Shown here: piece by piece, positions 5,512 through 13,317 of the stretch
How the letters are laid out: each line of letters starts with the position of its first letter
How positions within the stretch are numbered: the stretch's first letter is position 1
From: JBDRFZ01 sp043818395
GTDB lineage: Bacteria; Patescibacteriota; Patescibacteriia; 2-12-FULL-60-25
Assembly (NCBI GenBank): GCA_043818395.1
Contig: JBDRFZ010000032.1
Span: 1-15,238 of the forward strand
Length of the DNA: 15,238 nt
Direction: 5' to 3'
Translations under genes and position numbers: made by a program
Notes under the pieces: model-generated
Told to the model about the DNA's origin: nothing
The model's input: the letters and a program-made list of their open reading frames with translations, nothing else
The model's database searches: none

Positions 5512-8094
5512 TTATAACTCCGAATCTGATTCTTCGGCCATTTCTTCTTGCGAGCGCTGTCTTTCTTGAATTTCTGCTTCTACCAGCTCTCTTTTTCGAC
5601 CGTATTTGTATCTGGATAGCTCCTTTATCATGGCCGCAAGTTCCTTCTCTTTTGGTCCGGGACGCGGCGCAAAGACAACCTTCATATTAAATGGACGTGA
5701 AGCTGTATTGTCTATAAGTAGCCTAACCAAAGCCGTGAGACCTTCGACGTTTACTAAGTCAAATTGGCTATAGACCGGCGCGTATTCTTTAGCCAAGAAC
5801 TCTGCATCGTCTGTACCAACACGAAAAGCTACTTTTGTTCCAACGTTGCCAAAAATAGCGTCTCGAATTTGCGTATCATTGTTTTTTACGAGCTGCCCGA
5901 TGTATTGGTGGGCGACAATTAGATCCAGCCCATATTTTCGCGCTTCGGACAGAATTGCAGAGATCGAGTCCGTCAAGAAATTTTGGAATTCGTCGATATA
6001 CAGGTAAAAATCCTTGCGTTCATTTGGATTCATATCGGTTCTGGAAAGCGCGGCCATTAATATCTTGCCCACCAAAACCATACCGATCAGATACGCATTC
6101 AAATCTCCTAGTTTACCTTTTGATAAGTTTAAAAGCAGGATTTTACCTTCGTCCATCACCTGCCTGACGTTAAAGGCGCTTTTCTGTTGTCCAATGATGG
6201 GACGCATGATGTCGTTCGCAATGAAAGGTGTGAGCTTGGAAGTGATATATGGCACCATATTGGCGAGCGAAGCTTCACCGCCAGCTTTTTGTGCTTCTTT
6301 AATCCAAAAATCTCTGACAACTTGGGTTTTACATTTAGTTAATTTAAAAGCTCGAAAATCTTCGTCCGACAAGACCTTCGGAATTTCCATAAGAGTACTG
6401 CCGGATTCAGGATCGTCCATAATTAGCTGCATGGCATTTCGCATGTACTGTTCGAACATGGGTCCGCCGGTTGACTTCAGATCGTATAACTTATCGAATA
6501 TTTTCAACATTTCGTTGATCACGAAAGTTTTTTGTTCGGGATATTTCGGATCAAATTCCATCATATTTAAACCCATAGGTCGGTCTACGTCTGATGGATT
6601 AAAGTATATTACATCGTCGGCGCGTGATTTTGGTACGAATGTCAGGCATTCGTCGGCCAAGTCGCCGTGCGGATCAATAACACATACTCCTTTACCATCC
6701 AAAATATCCTGCCTGATAAGCGAGGCCTGGTAAGCGGATTTTCCCGTACCCGATCCCCCAATAATGTACATGTGGCGACGGCGATCTTCGGATTTCATCC
6801 TGATTTCGTAATGATGCCCACGGTATTCTGATGTGCCTAAGATGATTCCTTCAGTTGGAAGATTCGATGGCGGAAGAGAGGTTCGTGATAAAAGCCAGTT
6901 TATCTTTGGAGTTTCCGTAATGGGCAGAGGCATGTGATATAGCGAAGCCAGCTCTTCTGCATTCAAAGTTATGGAATAACGCGTATCAAAATGACGATAA
7001 ATGAAATGCCTTATTAAAGCCGTACGAAGCAAGGGTTCTGCTTTGGCGAATGAATTGCCATATTGGTAAATATTGTATTGTCCAAAAGAACCCAGAATAT
7101 CATTAAGATACCTTTTGCCTTTTTCGGCGGTTGTAGCCGAAACTACAATGCGTATATTCACGTCCATTCCGGCTTTGGACGCTTTTTCTTCCAGGCCCTT
7201 GACCATTTCCTCTTCGAGTGGAGAAAGGCGGTAAAGTTCTTCCGGTTTTTTTTCTGTGGTTTTTGCCGCAGAAGCAATATTCATGAATTCCTTGCCAACG
7301 CTTCCAAGTAATTTTCCACCGGATTGGGCTTCTGAAAGTTTTTTACCCTGCTGCATGGCGCTGGCCAGACGGATCCCTTCGCGCCTCCATTTTTTATGCG
7401 CGCTACGGGCTACGAATTGAACCGCCGCGCCATCTGAATCATCTATTTTAGAAAGCGCGTTAGTCAACGAATTCAAAGGATCAGATTCAAGTTTGCGGTA
7501 GGTTTTGATGGGAAACGATGAGCTTCGTCTAAAACGCAGGTAACTTCCTAAAACCACGCCAGTCGACGAAAAAACATTATAATCCGGCACTTCGTCTATT
7601 TGAGCATTTGAATATTGGGCATGAACCTGTTCTTCGATAAACTGCTGGTATTTGGCGGGCATGGCTATATAAAAAGAAATTTTCGAGCGATGTGCCACTA
7701 TTTCAAAAGAAAAATTATCTTCACGCCCCATGAGCCAAGCCATCAGACCGCGTTCGGCCGTAAGCGAACCAAGGGTTGAGAAAATGGTTTCCATGACCGA
7801 AATCATTTCCTGGACTTGTTGTGTTGATTTAGTCTGCTCTGTGTCTTCTTTTTTAGTTTCTTTCGGGACTCTGACCAAAAGAACTTTCATGCCGAAAGCG
7901 ACTTTTGATCTGCCGCGGCGATTGTAAATTGTTCTAATTATAAAAAGTACGGCGATAAAAAGCGCTATGGTCCCCATGAACGATAAAACCGCGAGGGTGA
8001 TAGGGTTAAAAAGAAAATCACCTAATTCAAATGACGACATCTGGACAGAATCCTCGCTGATTACGCCGAATTGGGGCAGAAAAATAGAAATCAT
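5512..8094 (-). CDS. Membrane-anchored VirD4/TraD-like ATPase (DNA-pump type)
   Basis: An 860-residue protein. One membrane helix (about 31-57) is preceded by a short outside segment, then comes a long cytoplasmic part. Two alpha/beta blocks (65-190 and 310-380) precede the motor domain. Walker A is GGSGTGKS (446-453) after HMYII; Walker B is FYLYIDEFQNF (696-706); LDLIVAHQYIGQL (723-735) holds the sensor glutamine. CVIDPHGDLADECL (471-484) is typical of HerA/VirD4-like ATPases that pump DNA. Unlike true VirD4 the gene has no other type IV secretion genes beside it, only an upstream small partner with which it overlaps by ATGA. Similar ATPases are frequent in CPR genomes and are usually annotated as type IV secretion coupling proteins. 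Substrate and role (DNA uptake, conjugation, chromosome pumping) are not shown by the sequence. The C-terminal 40 residues are charged and probably coiled. Confidence 0.9.
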   Translation of the reverse strand: MISIFLPQFGVISEDSVQMSSFELGDFLFNPITLAVLSFMGTIALFIAVLFIIRTIYNRRGRSKVAFGMKVLLVRVPKETKKEDTEQTKSTQQVQEMISVMETIFSTLGSLTAERGLMAWLMGREDNFSFEIVAHRSKISFYIAMPAKYQQFIEEQVHAQYSNAQIDEVPDYNVFSSTGVVLGSYLRFRRSSSFPIKTYRKLESDPLNSLTNALSKIDDSDGAAVQFVARSAHKKWRREGIRLASAMQQGKKLSEAQSGGKLLGSVGKEFMNIASAAKTTEKKPEELYRLSPLEEEMVKGLEEKASKAGMDVNIRIVVSATTAEKGKRYLNDILGSFGQYNIYQYGNSFAKAEPLLRTALIRHFIYRHFDTRYSITLNAEELASLYHMPLPITETPKINWLLSRTSLPPSNLPTEGIILGTSEYRGHHYEIRMKSEDRRRHMYIIGGSGTGKSAYQASLIRQDILDGKGVCVIDPHGDLADECLTFVPKSRADDVIYFNPSDVDRPMGLNMMEFDPKYPEQKTFVINEMLKIFDKLYDLKSTGGPMFEQYMRNAMQLIMDDPESGSTLMEIPKVLSDEDFRAFKLTKCKTQVVRDFWIKEAQKAGGEASLANMVPYITSKLTPFIANDIMRPIIGQQKSAFNVRQVMDEGKILLLNLSKGKLGDLNAYLIGMVLVGKILMAALSRTDMNPNERKDFYLYIDEFQNFLTDSISAILSEARKYGLDLIVAHQYIGQLVKNNDTQIRDAIFGNVGTKVAFRVGTDDAEFLAKEYAPVYSQFDLVNVEGLTALVRLLIDNTASRPFNMKVVFAPRPGPKEKELAAMIKELSRYKYGRKRELVEAEIQERQRSQEEMAEESDSEL

Positions 8095-8609
8095 GGCTGT
8101 TTCAATCGTTCTTCTTTTTTATCTTCGACCAGCTCCCTTAGTTTATCGACCTTGATTTTTGCTTCCTGCTCCAGAAAAAATCTATTGACTCCCGGAACCG
8201 TTAAAAGCCAGTCGCGGATAAGTTCTAAGACTTTTCGCAGTTTAAGTTTTAATGATCTGACCATGGCGGAAATTTCCCTGGCCGCCAGCTCGCCTTTTTC
8301 TTTAAATTTAGGCTTTGCCGATTCGGGTAGGTTTTCGTAAACGTCACCCAGGCCTTCTTCCAGAATTTTTTCCACTTCAATCGTCACATCATCTTTTGGA
8401 ACAATAGGCGACGGTGCTGCGGCACTGACGACTTTTTTACCTTCGAGGATTTTAGTCGTGGGCCCGAATTTGTCTTCCTCCTCTAAAAATACGTCTTTGG
8501 ATTCGGGCAGGGCGTCGTAAGCTTTTTCATCAGCTTCAATGCCGCTCTCTTCGGTTGGAAGAATTTCTGGAATCGGTCTTTCCGGCGTACTAGATGATAA
8601 ATCGACCAT
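8091..8609 (-). CDS. Small acidic hypothetical, partner of the DNA-pump-like ATPase
   Basis: A 172-residue protein without signal peptide. Residues 1-110 are proline- and acid-rich and probably disordered. Residues 112-165 are basic and amphipathic: a lysine-rich helix (119-127), the core ELIRDWLLTVPGVNRFFLEQ (129-148) and a charged coiled end. Its stop codon overlaps the ATPase start in ATGA, so the two are translationally coupled and likely work together. The hydrophobic face WLLTVPGVNRFFL could bind the membrane or the ATPase anchor. I know of no named family. A -10 element lies 9 nt before the ATG and no Shine-Dalgarno is seen, which supports the chosen start. This is the first gene of the long minus-strand unit. 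Confidence 0.85.
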   Translation of the reverse strand: MVDLSSSTPERPIPEILPTEESGIEADEKAYDALPESKDVFLEEEDKFGPTTKILEGKKVVSAAAPSPIVPKDDVTIEVEKILEEGLGDVYENLPESAKPKFKEKGELAAREISAMVRSLKLKLRKVLELIRDWLLTVPGVNRFFLEQEAKIKVDKLRELVEDKKEERLKQP

Positions 8610-8618
8610 GATTAATAT

Positions 8619-8629
8619 AGTTTATCATA
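8619..8629 (-). promoter_or_regulatory. Extended -10 promoter of the minus-strand unit, near-leaderless
   Basis: The minus strand reads TATG-A-TAAACT (8629-8619). The hexamer ends exactly 9 nt before the ATG at 8609, so the leader would be about 2-4 nt. No convincing -35 is present. It shares the TATGN prefix and the 9-nt spacing with the corA and fibre promoters. It is the left half of a divergent promoter pair in the 87 bp between this gene and corA. Confidence 0.5.
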
Positions 8630-8676
8630 GAATAAGACAGCAGGCTGTAGAGGGAATGACGGAAGGGACCGAAGCA

Positions 8677-8687
8677 TATGTTATAAT
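8677..8687 (+). promoter_or_regulatory. Extended -10 promoter of corA, near-leaderless
   Basis: TATG-T-TATAAT (8677-8687) is a consensus extended -10. It ends 9 nt before the ATG at 8697; transcription should start 2-4 nt from the ATG. There is no ribosome binding site and no clear -35. Confidence 0.65.
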
Positions 8688-8696
8688 CATCATTAG

Positions 8697-9629
8697 ATGC
8701 CAACACGACTGAATACCAGGCAGTCACTGGAGCACGGAAATTACGAGTGGATCCATTTGACCAGAAACCAGCCTCAAGATATCGATTACTTGAAGCGTAA
8801 ATTTAGTTTTCATCCGACTGATTTACGCGACACGCTTCCGCCCTTACAGCGCCATAAGCTGGTGATTCGTGACGAGTATTTGTTCATGATTCTTCTTTTT
8901 CCGATTTTTAACCGCAAGACCCGCATAGTTACGTCTGCAGAATTGGATTTTTTCATTCTGCCCCAAAGGCTGATAACCATAAATGACGGATCTTTGCCCG
9001 TAGTTGAAAGTCTTTTTGCGGAAATCAGAAAAGATAAAAAGCGTAAAGCCGGGATTTTTGAAGACGGCGTAACAGGGCTTGTCCACGAAATCATCAACGC
9101 CCAATTCGACGAGCTGTTTCCCATGCTGGTCCACGTATCTTCGGACATAGATGAAGTGGAAAAAGATCTTTTCAAATCCGATCAAAGCAGTACGATTATA
9201 GAGGTTTTACGCATTAAAACCAACATCGTGAATATCCGTAAGGCCATGCAGGGCCATAAGCGCGTCATTCGGGAATTAATTAACAAAGGCGTTAAAAAAG
9301 TACCGGTTATCAGAAAAGCGGGCTTTGAAGATCTTATAGAACGCTCAAAAGAATTTTGGGACACAGTCGAGCTTCAGCGGGATACCATTAACGCACTGCA
9401 TGAGACTCATTCATCTTTGATCGAGAATCGGACCAACGACATCATTAAAACCTTAACCATGTTCTCGGTCATCATCTTTCCCATGACTTTGGTAGCGACT
9501 TTATTTGCCATGGATGTCGGTGGCATGCCATTTAAAAATGAACCGTATGGATTTTTCCTGGTACTTTTTTTTCTGGCGCTTGTAGCCTTTGGCATGTTCG
9601 CGTTTTTTAAAAAACGTCGTTGGATTTAA
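8697..9629 (+). CDS. corA: CorA-family divalent metal transporter with altered GMN motif
   Basis: A 310-residue protein of normal CorA length. The N-terminal alpha/beta cytosolic domain (1-145) is followed by long helices (about 146-250) that form the funnel. Two C-terminal membrane segments follow (about 252-271 and 285-304), then the basic tail KKRR. CorA channels form pentamers that carry Mg2+ (or Co2+/Ni2+; ZntB exports Zn2+). TM1 keeps the family pattern TLTMFSVIIFPMTLVATLF, but the selectivity signature that is normally GMN reads AMD (271-273) before VGGMPF. Asparagine of GMN binds the hydrated ion in known structures, so selectivity may differ here. It is the only plus-strand gene; its end and that of cysS face each other only 17 bp apart, with no terminator hairpin. 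The start is fixed by the promoter 9 nt upstream. Confidence 0.95.
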   Translation: MPTRLNTRQSLEHGNYEWIHLTRNQPQDIDYLKRKFSFHPTDLRDTLPPLQRHKLVIRDEYLFMILLFPIFNRKTRIVTSAELDFFILPQRLITINDGSLPVVESLFAEIRKDKKRKAGIFEDGVTGLVHEIINAQFDELFPMLVHVSSDIDEVEKDLFKSDQSSTIIEVLRIKTNIVNIRKAMQGHKRVIRELINKGVKKVPVIRKAGFEDLIERSKEFWDTVELQRDTINALHETHSSLIENRTNDIIKTLTMFSVIIFPMTLVATLFAMDVGGMPFKNEPYGFFLVLFFLALVAFGMFAFFKKRRWI

Positions 9630-9646
9630 ATAATCTTTTTGATTTT

Positions 9647-11122
9647 TTATTTTGGAGTGATTTTTTGTCCTTCTGATGTATCTTCGACCAGCCAGCCGCG
9701 GCTGTCGATTTCTTTTCTTAATTCATCGGATTCTTTCCAGTTTTTGTTCGATCGGGCTATTTCTCTTTTTTCGGACAGGCTCTTGATTTCTTCAGGAATT
9801 TCTATTGGCTTGGCTATATAGTCAGCCAGAGACAAACCAAGAATACGATCCATTTTCAGAAGTGATGCGGCTTTGGCGGATGATGGTTTGTCAGACGAAA
9901 TAAGTTTCCAGAGCACGGCCAGGGCTTTTGGTGCGTTAAGGTCGTCATTAAACGCCCCTATAAAGTCGGCTTCTTCTTCGGGGCAACCACCGGAAGGCTC
10001 ATCCCAACAGCGGATTTCATTGCGTATTTTTTGCAAAGCGTTCTGCGCAGCCTGCAAAGCTTCCCAGGTAAAATTTTGTATCTGCCTGTAATGCGCACCC
10101 AAAAAGAAAAGACGGAGCGCTAATGGGTCAAAACCCCTTTTAATTACATCGGAAAGCGTGAATACATTGCCAAGTGACTTTGACATCTTCTGATCTTCGA
10201 CCAGCAAAAAAGCCATGTGCAGCCAGCAGTTTGCGAGTCTTGTGCCGTAAGCCGCTTCGCTTTGGGCGATTTCGTTTTCGTGATGCACCGGAATATGGTC
10301 AATTCCACCGCAATGAATGTCAAAAGGTTGGCCTAAATATTTTCTAGACATGGCCGAGCATTCAACATGCCAGCCCGGAAAACCCAAACCCCACGGACTT
10401 TCCCATTCCATCTGCCGTTGAGCGATGTCCCTCGTCCCCCGTCCTGCATCCGCAGATGTATTTTTTTGGTCGTCATTCCCGTGAAAACGGGAATCCAGGT
10501 ATTCTTGTCGCGATACTCCTCCTGGATAAGAAAATTTCCAAAGCGCAAAATCCGTCTTATGTTTTTTTTCTGGGTTGGTTTCTATTCTTGCACCTTCTTC
10601 TTTTTCTTCGAGCCTTTGTCCGCTGAAAGATCCGTATGTCGTAAATTTTGACGTGTCAAAATAAATTCCATCGCTGGTTTTATAGGTGTAACCTTTTTTC
10701 TCGAGAATTTTAATCAGCTCAATCTGTACCGGAATATGTTCCGTCGCCCTACAGAGATATGGTGGAGCAGGAAGTTTTATGTTTAGTTTTAATGCGTCAG
10801 AAATAAATCTAGTCGCGTATTCATTGGCTATCTCCTGTGCAGTTTTTCCTGATTTAGCCGCTGCTTTTTCTACTTTATCTTCCCCCTGGTCTTCATCGCT
10901 CGTCAGGTGTCCGACGTCTGTGATATTCAAGACGCGCGTTACCTTGAGTCCGTTATACTCTAAAACACGCTCCAGAATATCCTCGAGAACGTAAGTTCTT
11001 AAATTTCCTATATGCGCATTCCAATAAACCGTCGGACCGCAGGTATACATTCCAACCCGACCCTGATTGATCGGAATGAAATCCTCGAGCTTACGGGTGG
11101 CGGTATTCCAAATTTTTAGCAT
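9647..11122 (-). CDS. cysS: Cysteinyl-tRNA synthetase carrying an in-frame repeat insertion
   Basis: Charges tRNA-Cys with cysteine. The 491-residue protein shows the class I motifs: CGPTVYWNAHIGNLRTYV (28-45) with HIGN at 37-40, and KMSKS at 312-316. Zinc ligands are Cys28, Cys255, His280 and probably Glu284; WHVECSAMS and HCGGIDHIPVHHENE are both typical. Between FALWKFSYPG (192-201) and MEWESPWG (238-245), which are normally only a few residues apart, lie about 36 extra residues (roughly 201-236). They contain YLDSRFHGNDD, the translation of a palindromic interspersed repeat. All catalytic motifs are intact and the frame is kept, so the enzyme is probably active with a surface loop. The ATG at 11122 lies inside a small hairpin. 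No Shine-Dalgarno is visible. Confidence 0.97.
   Translation of the reverse strand: MLKIWNTATRKLEDFIPINQGRVGMYTCGPTVYWNAHIGNLRTYVLEDILERVLEYNGLKVTRVLNITDVGHLTSDEDQGEDKVEKAAAKSGKTAQEIANEYATRFISDALKLNIKLPAPPYLCRATEHIPVQIELIKILEKKGYTYKTSDGIYFDTSKFTTYGSFSGQRLEEKEEGARIETNPEKKHKTDFALWKFSYPGGVSRQEYLDSRFHGNDDQKNTSADAGRGTRDIAQRQMEWESPWGLGFPGWHVECSAMSRKYLGQPFDIHCGGIDHIPVHHENEIAQSEAAYGTRLANCWLHMAFLLVEDQKMSKSLGNVFTLSDVIKRGFDPLALRLFFLGAHYRQIQNFTWEALQAAQNALQKIRNEIRCWDEPSGGCPEEEADFIGAFNDDLNAPKALAVLWKLISSDKPSSAKAASLLKMDRILGLSLADYIAKPIEIPEEIKSLSEKREIARSNKNWKESDELRKEIDSRGWLVEDTSEGQKITPK
10415..10522 (-). repeat. Repeat-derived insertion within cysS
   Basis: About 108 bp (36 codons) without counterpart in ordinary CysS. 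It is composite. At 10475-10494 there is a palindrome of the form ATTCCC-N8-GGGAAT, with an 8-bp stem (ATTCCCGT/ACGGGAAT) and a GAAA loop; this matches the pattern of the Neisseria dRS3 element and of repeats that give WIPAFAGMT-like peptides in other bacteria. At 10445-10460 lies a second hairpin, TGCATC-CGCA-GATGTA. At 10427-10444 there are about 2.6 copies of a heptamer (GGACGGG, GGACGAG, GGAC on the minus strand). Exact borders are estimated from the protein alignment pattern, and no clear target duplication was seen. Confidence 0.75.
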
Positions 11123-11141
11123 GCGTATAGACTACCGCATG
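11120..11141 (-). promoter_or_regulatory. Hairpin enclosing the cysS start codon
   Basis: CATGCG (11141-11136, minus) and CGCATG (11125-11120) form a 6-bp stem with a 10-base loop. The ATG start is within the 3' arm, so initiation could be hindered when the hairpin forms. Whether it regulates cysS is unknown. Confidence 0.35.
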
Positions 11142-11195
11142 ATTCAAAAAACGTCATCATCGCTCTGGATTTCATTAAATCTTGGTTCTGAGCAA

Positions 11196-11201
11196 AGTAT
11201 A
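11196..11201 (-). promoter_or_regulatory. Possible -10 element for cysS
   Basis: TATACT on the minus strand is a good -10, about 74 nt before the cysS ATG. No matching -35 is found at 17 bp. It would give a leader of roughly 67 nt that includes the start-codon hairpin. Tentative. Confidence 0.3.
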
Positions 11202-11212
11202 GTGAACGCGAA

Positions 11213-11240
11213 AAGATCCCTCGACAAGCTCGGGACGACA
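11213..11240 (-). repeat. Interspersed repeat-like element, possible terminator of the fibre gene
   Basis: The sequence CCCTCGACAAGCTCGGGACGAC (split here as CCCTCGACAAG and CTCGGGACGAC) resembles a short repeat often seen in bacterial intergenic DNA. Read on the minus strand just after the fibre stop at 11245, TCCC/GGGA plus GA/TC pair with a 2-nt bulge and a 5-base loop, followed by TCTTTTCG. It may thus serve as a weak terminator. Only one copy is seen in the window. Confidence 0.4.
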
Positions 11241-11244
11241 ATTG

Positions 11245-13308
11245 CTACTTATTTTCCAACACTTCGATCCTGGCTTTCAGTTCTTCATTTTGTGCTTTCA
11301 GCTCCTTTATTGAATTCAACATAGCCCAGATAATCGGATCCTGATCCAGCATCTTGTAACCGTTTACTTCCGTGACTGCCTCGGGAATAACTTTTTCAAC
11401 TTCCTGTGCGACTAATCCGATGTATTCCGGCTTGGAATCATATTTCAGCGGATTATTTTTTTTGTAACTGAATTTAACAGGCTGGAGTTTTCCGATCTCA
11501 TTAAGGCCGTAATTAAATTCTCCTTTTAAATCCTTGAGTCTTATATCAGAAAATACGGCCCAGGATCCGCCGCCGGTTTTATTTGCCGTACCGTTTACCG
11601 AAAGATCGGCAGTCGGAGCAGCTGTATTTACACCGAGACTTCCGCCGACGTATGCATCATACGGAGTATATAACCCCCAATCACCAAATGCCAGGTACGT
11701 ATAAACGCCGGAATCCGTATCTTTTGCTCTGATTCCTAAAGTCGGGCCTTCGCCATTTACGCCATAAGAAGTTCCATAAAACGCTCCTCCGTAAGAGCCG
11801 TTTCCTATATATCCGTTACTGCCCGAATCGGTATCAATGCCATAGAGACCGGCCGTACTTCCCTGTCCGTGAACGCCGTAGCTTGCCGTGCCTAGTTCAC
11901 CATAGTTCGTTGTATTTGGAGCATATTCACCATGGACGCCGGCGACCGACCCTTTTCCATCGGCACCATAACCTGATACAGTTCCTAAATTTCCAACACT
12001 GTTATTCACTGAATTAGCACCTCTGACTCCTGATTGAGACCCTATAAATAATCCTCCGAATGATCCGCCCCAGCCATAAAATGCTTTATCCCAAGCCGCT
12101 CCACCCGTAATTTGCGCCTCTATTCCGACTGAAGATCCGGTTGCACTTATGGCTGTGCCGCCGGGTGAAATAGCCCCGATTGCATTTTTAGCGCCATAAA
12201 AATAACCACCCAGGCCGCCTGTTTTAGTTGCTTTTCCCGATATGCCGATACCATTATTTTGATTTGATTCGCCAAGAACCCCGACAATTCCACCGGTCGA
12301 AGAAACGCCGGTATTTGTACCTAAAAAATTACCACCCACGCTACCCGCGCCAGTGCCTTGAAAAAATCCTCCAGATCCTACACCTATGGCTGATATTCCG
12401 GTATAACCATCAAAAATACCGCCGGTGCCGTTCGTTTGCGACGCTGTACCTTTTACACCTATGCTGTTGTTACCAGTTGATAACCCTCTTACGCCGATTG
12501 AATTTGCGCCGTATGCCGTACTCGAAACGCCTGATGTTTTAGAATAAAATTGTCCTCCGATATCTCCGCCCCAGCCATAAACTGCGATACCGGTACCCAG
12601 CGTAGAACGTGAATACACGCCCCACGGACCCTCAAAGTCGCCGCCTACGAGCGATCCGCCGACCGCTTTAATGCCGTATCCCCCGCCATAAAAATTTCCA
12701 CCGGTGCCAGCACTTGTATCGCCATTACCGATTACACCTGTTGATGAGCCATTTGCCAAAAGTCCGTAATTAGTATTATAAATTTTCAAAGCACCTGTCA
12801 TCGTATCACCGGTTTTAAGAACATAATCTCCGCCAACCCCGGACCAACTGGTGATGCAGTCCGTGGGATTGCCCGGATTAAAACAAAACTTATCAGCTTG
12901 TATGCGACCTTCTAGACCAGCCCCTGTATAAGGATCAATAGCATAAGCGTATAAATCACCAAAAAGATTGAAGCTAAATGGTTTATTAATACCTCCGTAC
13001 CAATTTCCTATATTGTAGTTAGCGGATCCGTTGTAATCAACACGGAAAGCTTTTCCTGATTCTAATCCTAGATCACCATCGATATCATTTATACCTGATG
13101 AAATACCAAAATTTGCAATATTATCTACATCTATCAATGCCCCCGTTTGTGTCTGTCCTGTCCCAGCCATATTCCATATAACTCCGGGAACATTCCCCGA
13201 GGGTGGGGTTGCCGAAGGTCCCTGAAACGCAGTCGTGGCCAATACCATAAAAGGTAAACTAATACCTATTGAACCTAAAATAATGGTTCGTTTTATAAAA
13301 CATTTCAT
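11245..13308 (-). CDS. Secreted glycine-rich fibre with C-terminal S74 intramolecular chaperone
   Basis: A 687-residue protein. A signal peptide (basic KCFIKR, hydrophobic 8-24, cleavage near TTA-FQG at 27) directs export. After an N-terminal region with the tail-fibre motif GDTMTGAL (167-174) come irregular repeats rich in Gly, Ser, Thr and Tyr (about 180-560, e.g. GIGVKG/GGNFLG/GVYG-type units), likely a beta-helical shaft. Residues 587-687 form a peptidase S74 domain: SDIRLKDLKG starts it, with Ser587 and Lys592 in the spacing of the known Ser-Lys dyad, then EYIGLVAQEVEKVIPEAV (642-659) and a terminal coiled coil (about 666-687). In phage endosialidases this domain assembles the trimer and then cuts itself off just before the serine. 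The protein is probably a trimeric surface fibre or adhesin. No phage genes are nearby. The -10 lies 9 nt before the ATG. Confidence 0.9.
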   Translation of the reverse strand: MKCFIKRTIILGSIGISLPFMVLATTAFQGPSATPPSGNVPGVIWNMAGTGQTQTGALIDVDNIANFGISSGINDIDGDLGLESGKAFRVDYNGSANYNIGNWYGGINKPFSFNLFGDLYAYAIDPYTGAGLEGRIQADKFCFNPGNPTDCITSWSGVGGDYVLKTGDTMTGALKIYNTNYGLLANGSSTGVIGNGDTSAGTGGNFYGGGYGIKAVGGSLVGGDFEGPWGVYSRSTLGTGIAVYGWGGDIGGQFYSKTSGVSSTAYGANSIGVRGLSTGNNSIGVKGTASQTNGTGGIFDGYTGISAIGVGSGGFFQGTGAGSVGGNFLGTNTGVSSTGGIVGVLGESNQNNGIGISGKATKTGGLGGYFYGAKNAIGAISPGGTAISATGSSVGIEAQITGGAAWDKAFYGWGGSFGGLFIGSQSGVRGANSVNNSVGNLGTVSGYGADGKGSVAGVHGEYAPNTTNYGELGTASYGVHGQGSTAGLYGIDTDSGSNGYIGNGSYGGAFYGTSYGVNGEGPTLGIRAKDTDSGVYTYLAFGDWGLYTPYDAYVGGSLGVNTAAPTADLSVNGTANKTGGGSWAVFSDIRLKDLKGEFNYGLNEIGKLQPVKFSYKKNNPLKYDSKPEYIGLVAQEVEKVIPEAVTEVNGYKMLDQDPIIWAMLNSIKELKAQNEELKARIEVLENK

Positions 13309-13317
13309 ATTGAATAT

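Noticed and set aside
8651..8662. GGGAATGACGG before corA as a second copy of the cysS repeat
   Set aside because: Only half of the palindrome matches; the other arm is missing, so a decayed copy cannot be separated from chance.
9601..9616. Perfect palindrome CGTTTTTT/AAAAAACG at the end of corA as a bidirectional terminator
   Set aside because: Almost no G-C pairs; it is simply the coding sequence for FFKKR. The convergent corA/cysS junction therefore has no recognised terminator.
10333..10548. Minus-strand 71-residue reading frame containing WIPVFTGMT
   Set aside because: It lies inside cysS in another frame and is the usual by-product of the palindromic repeat.
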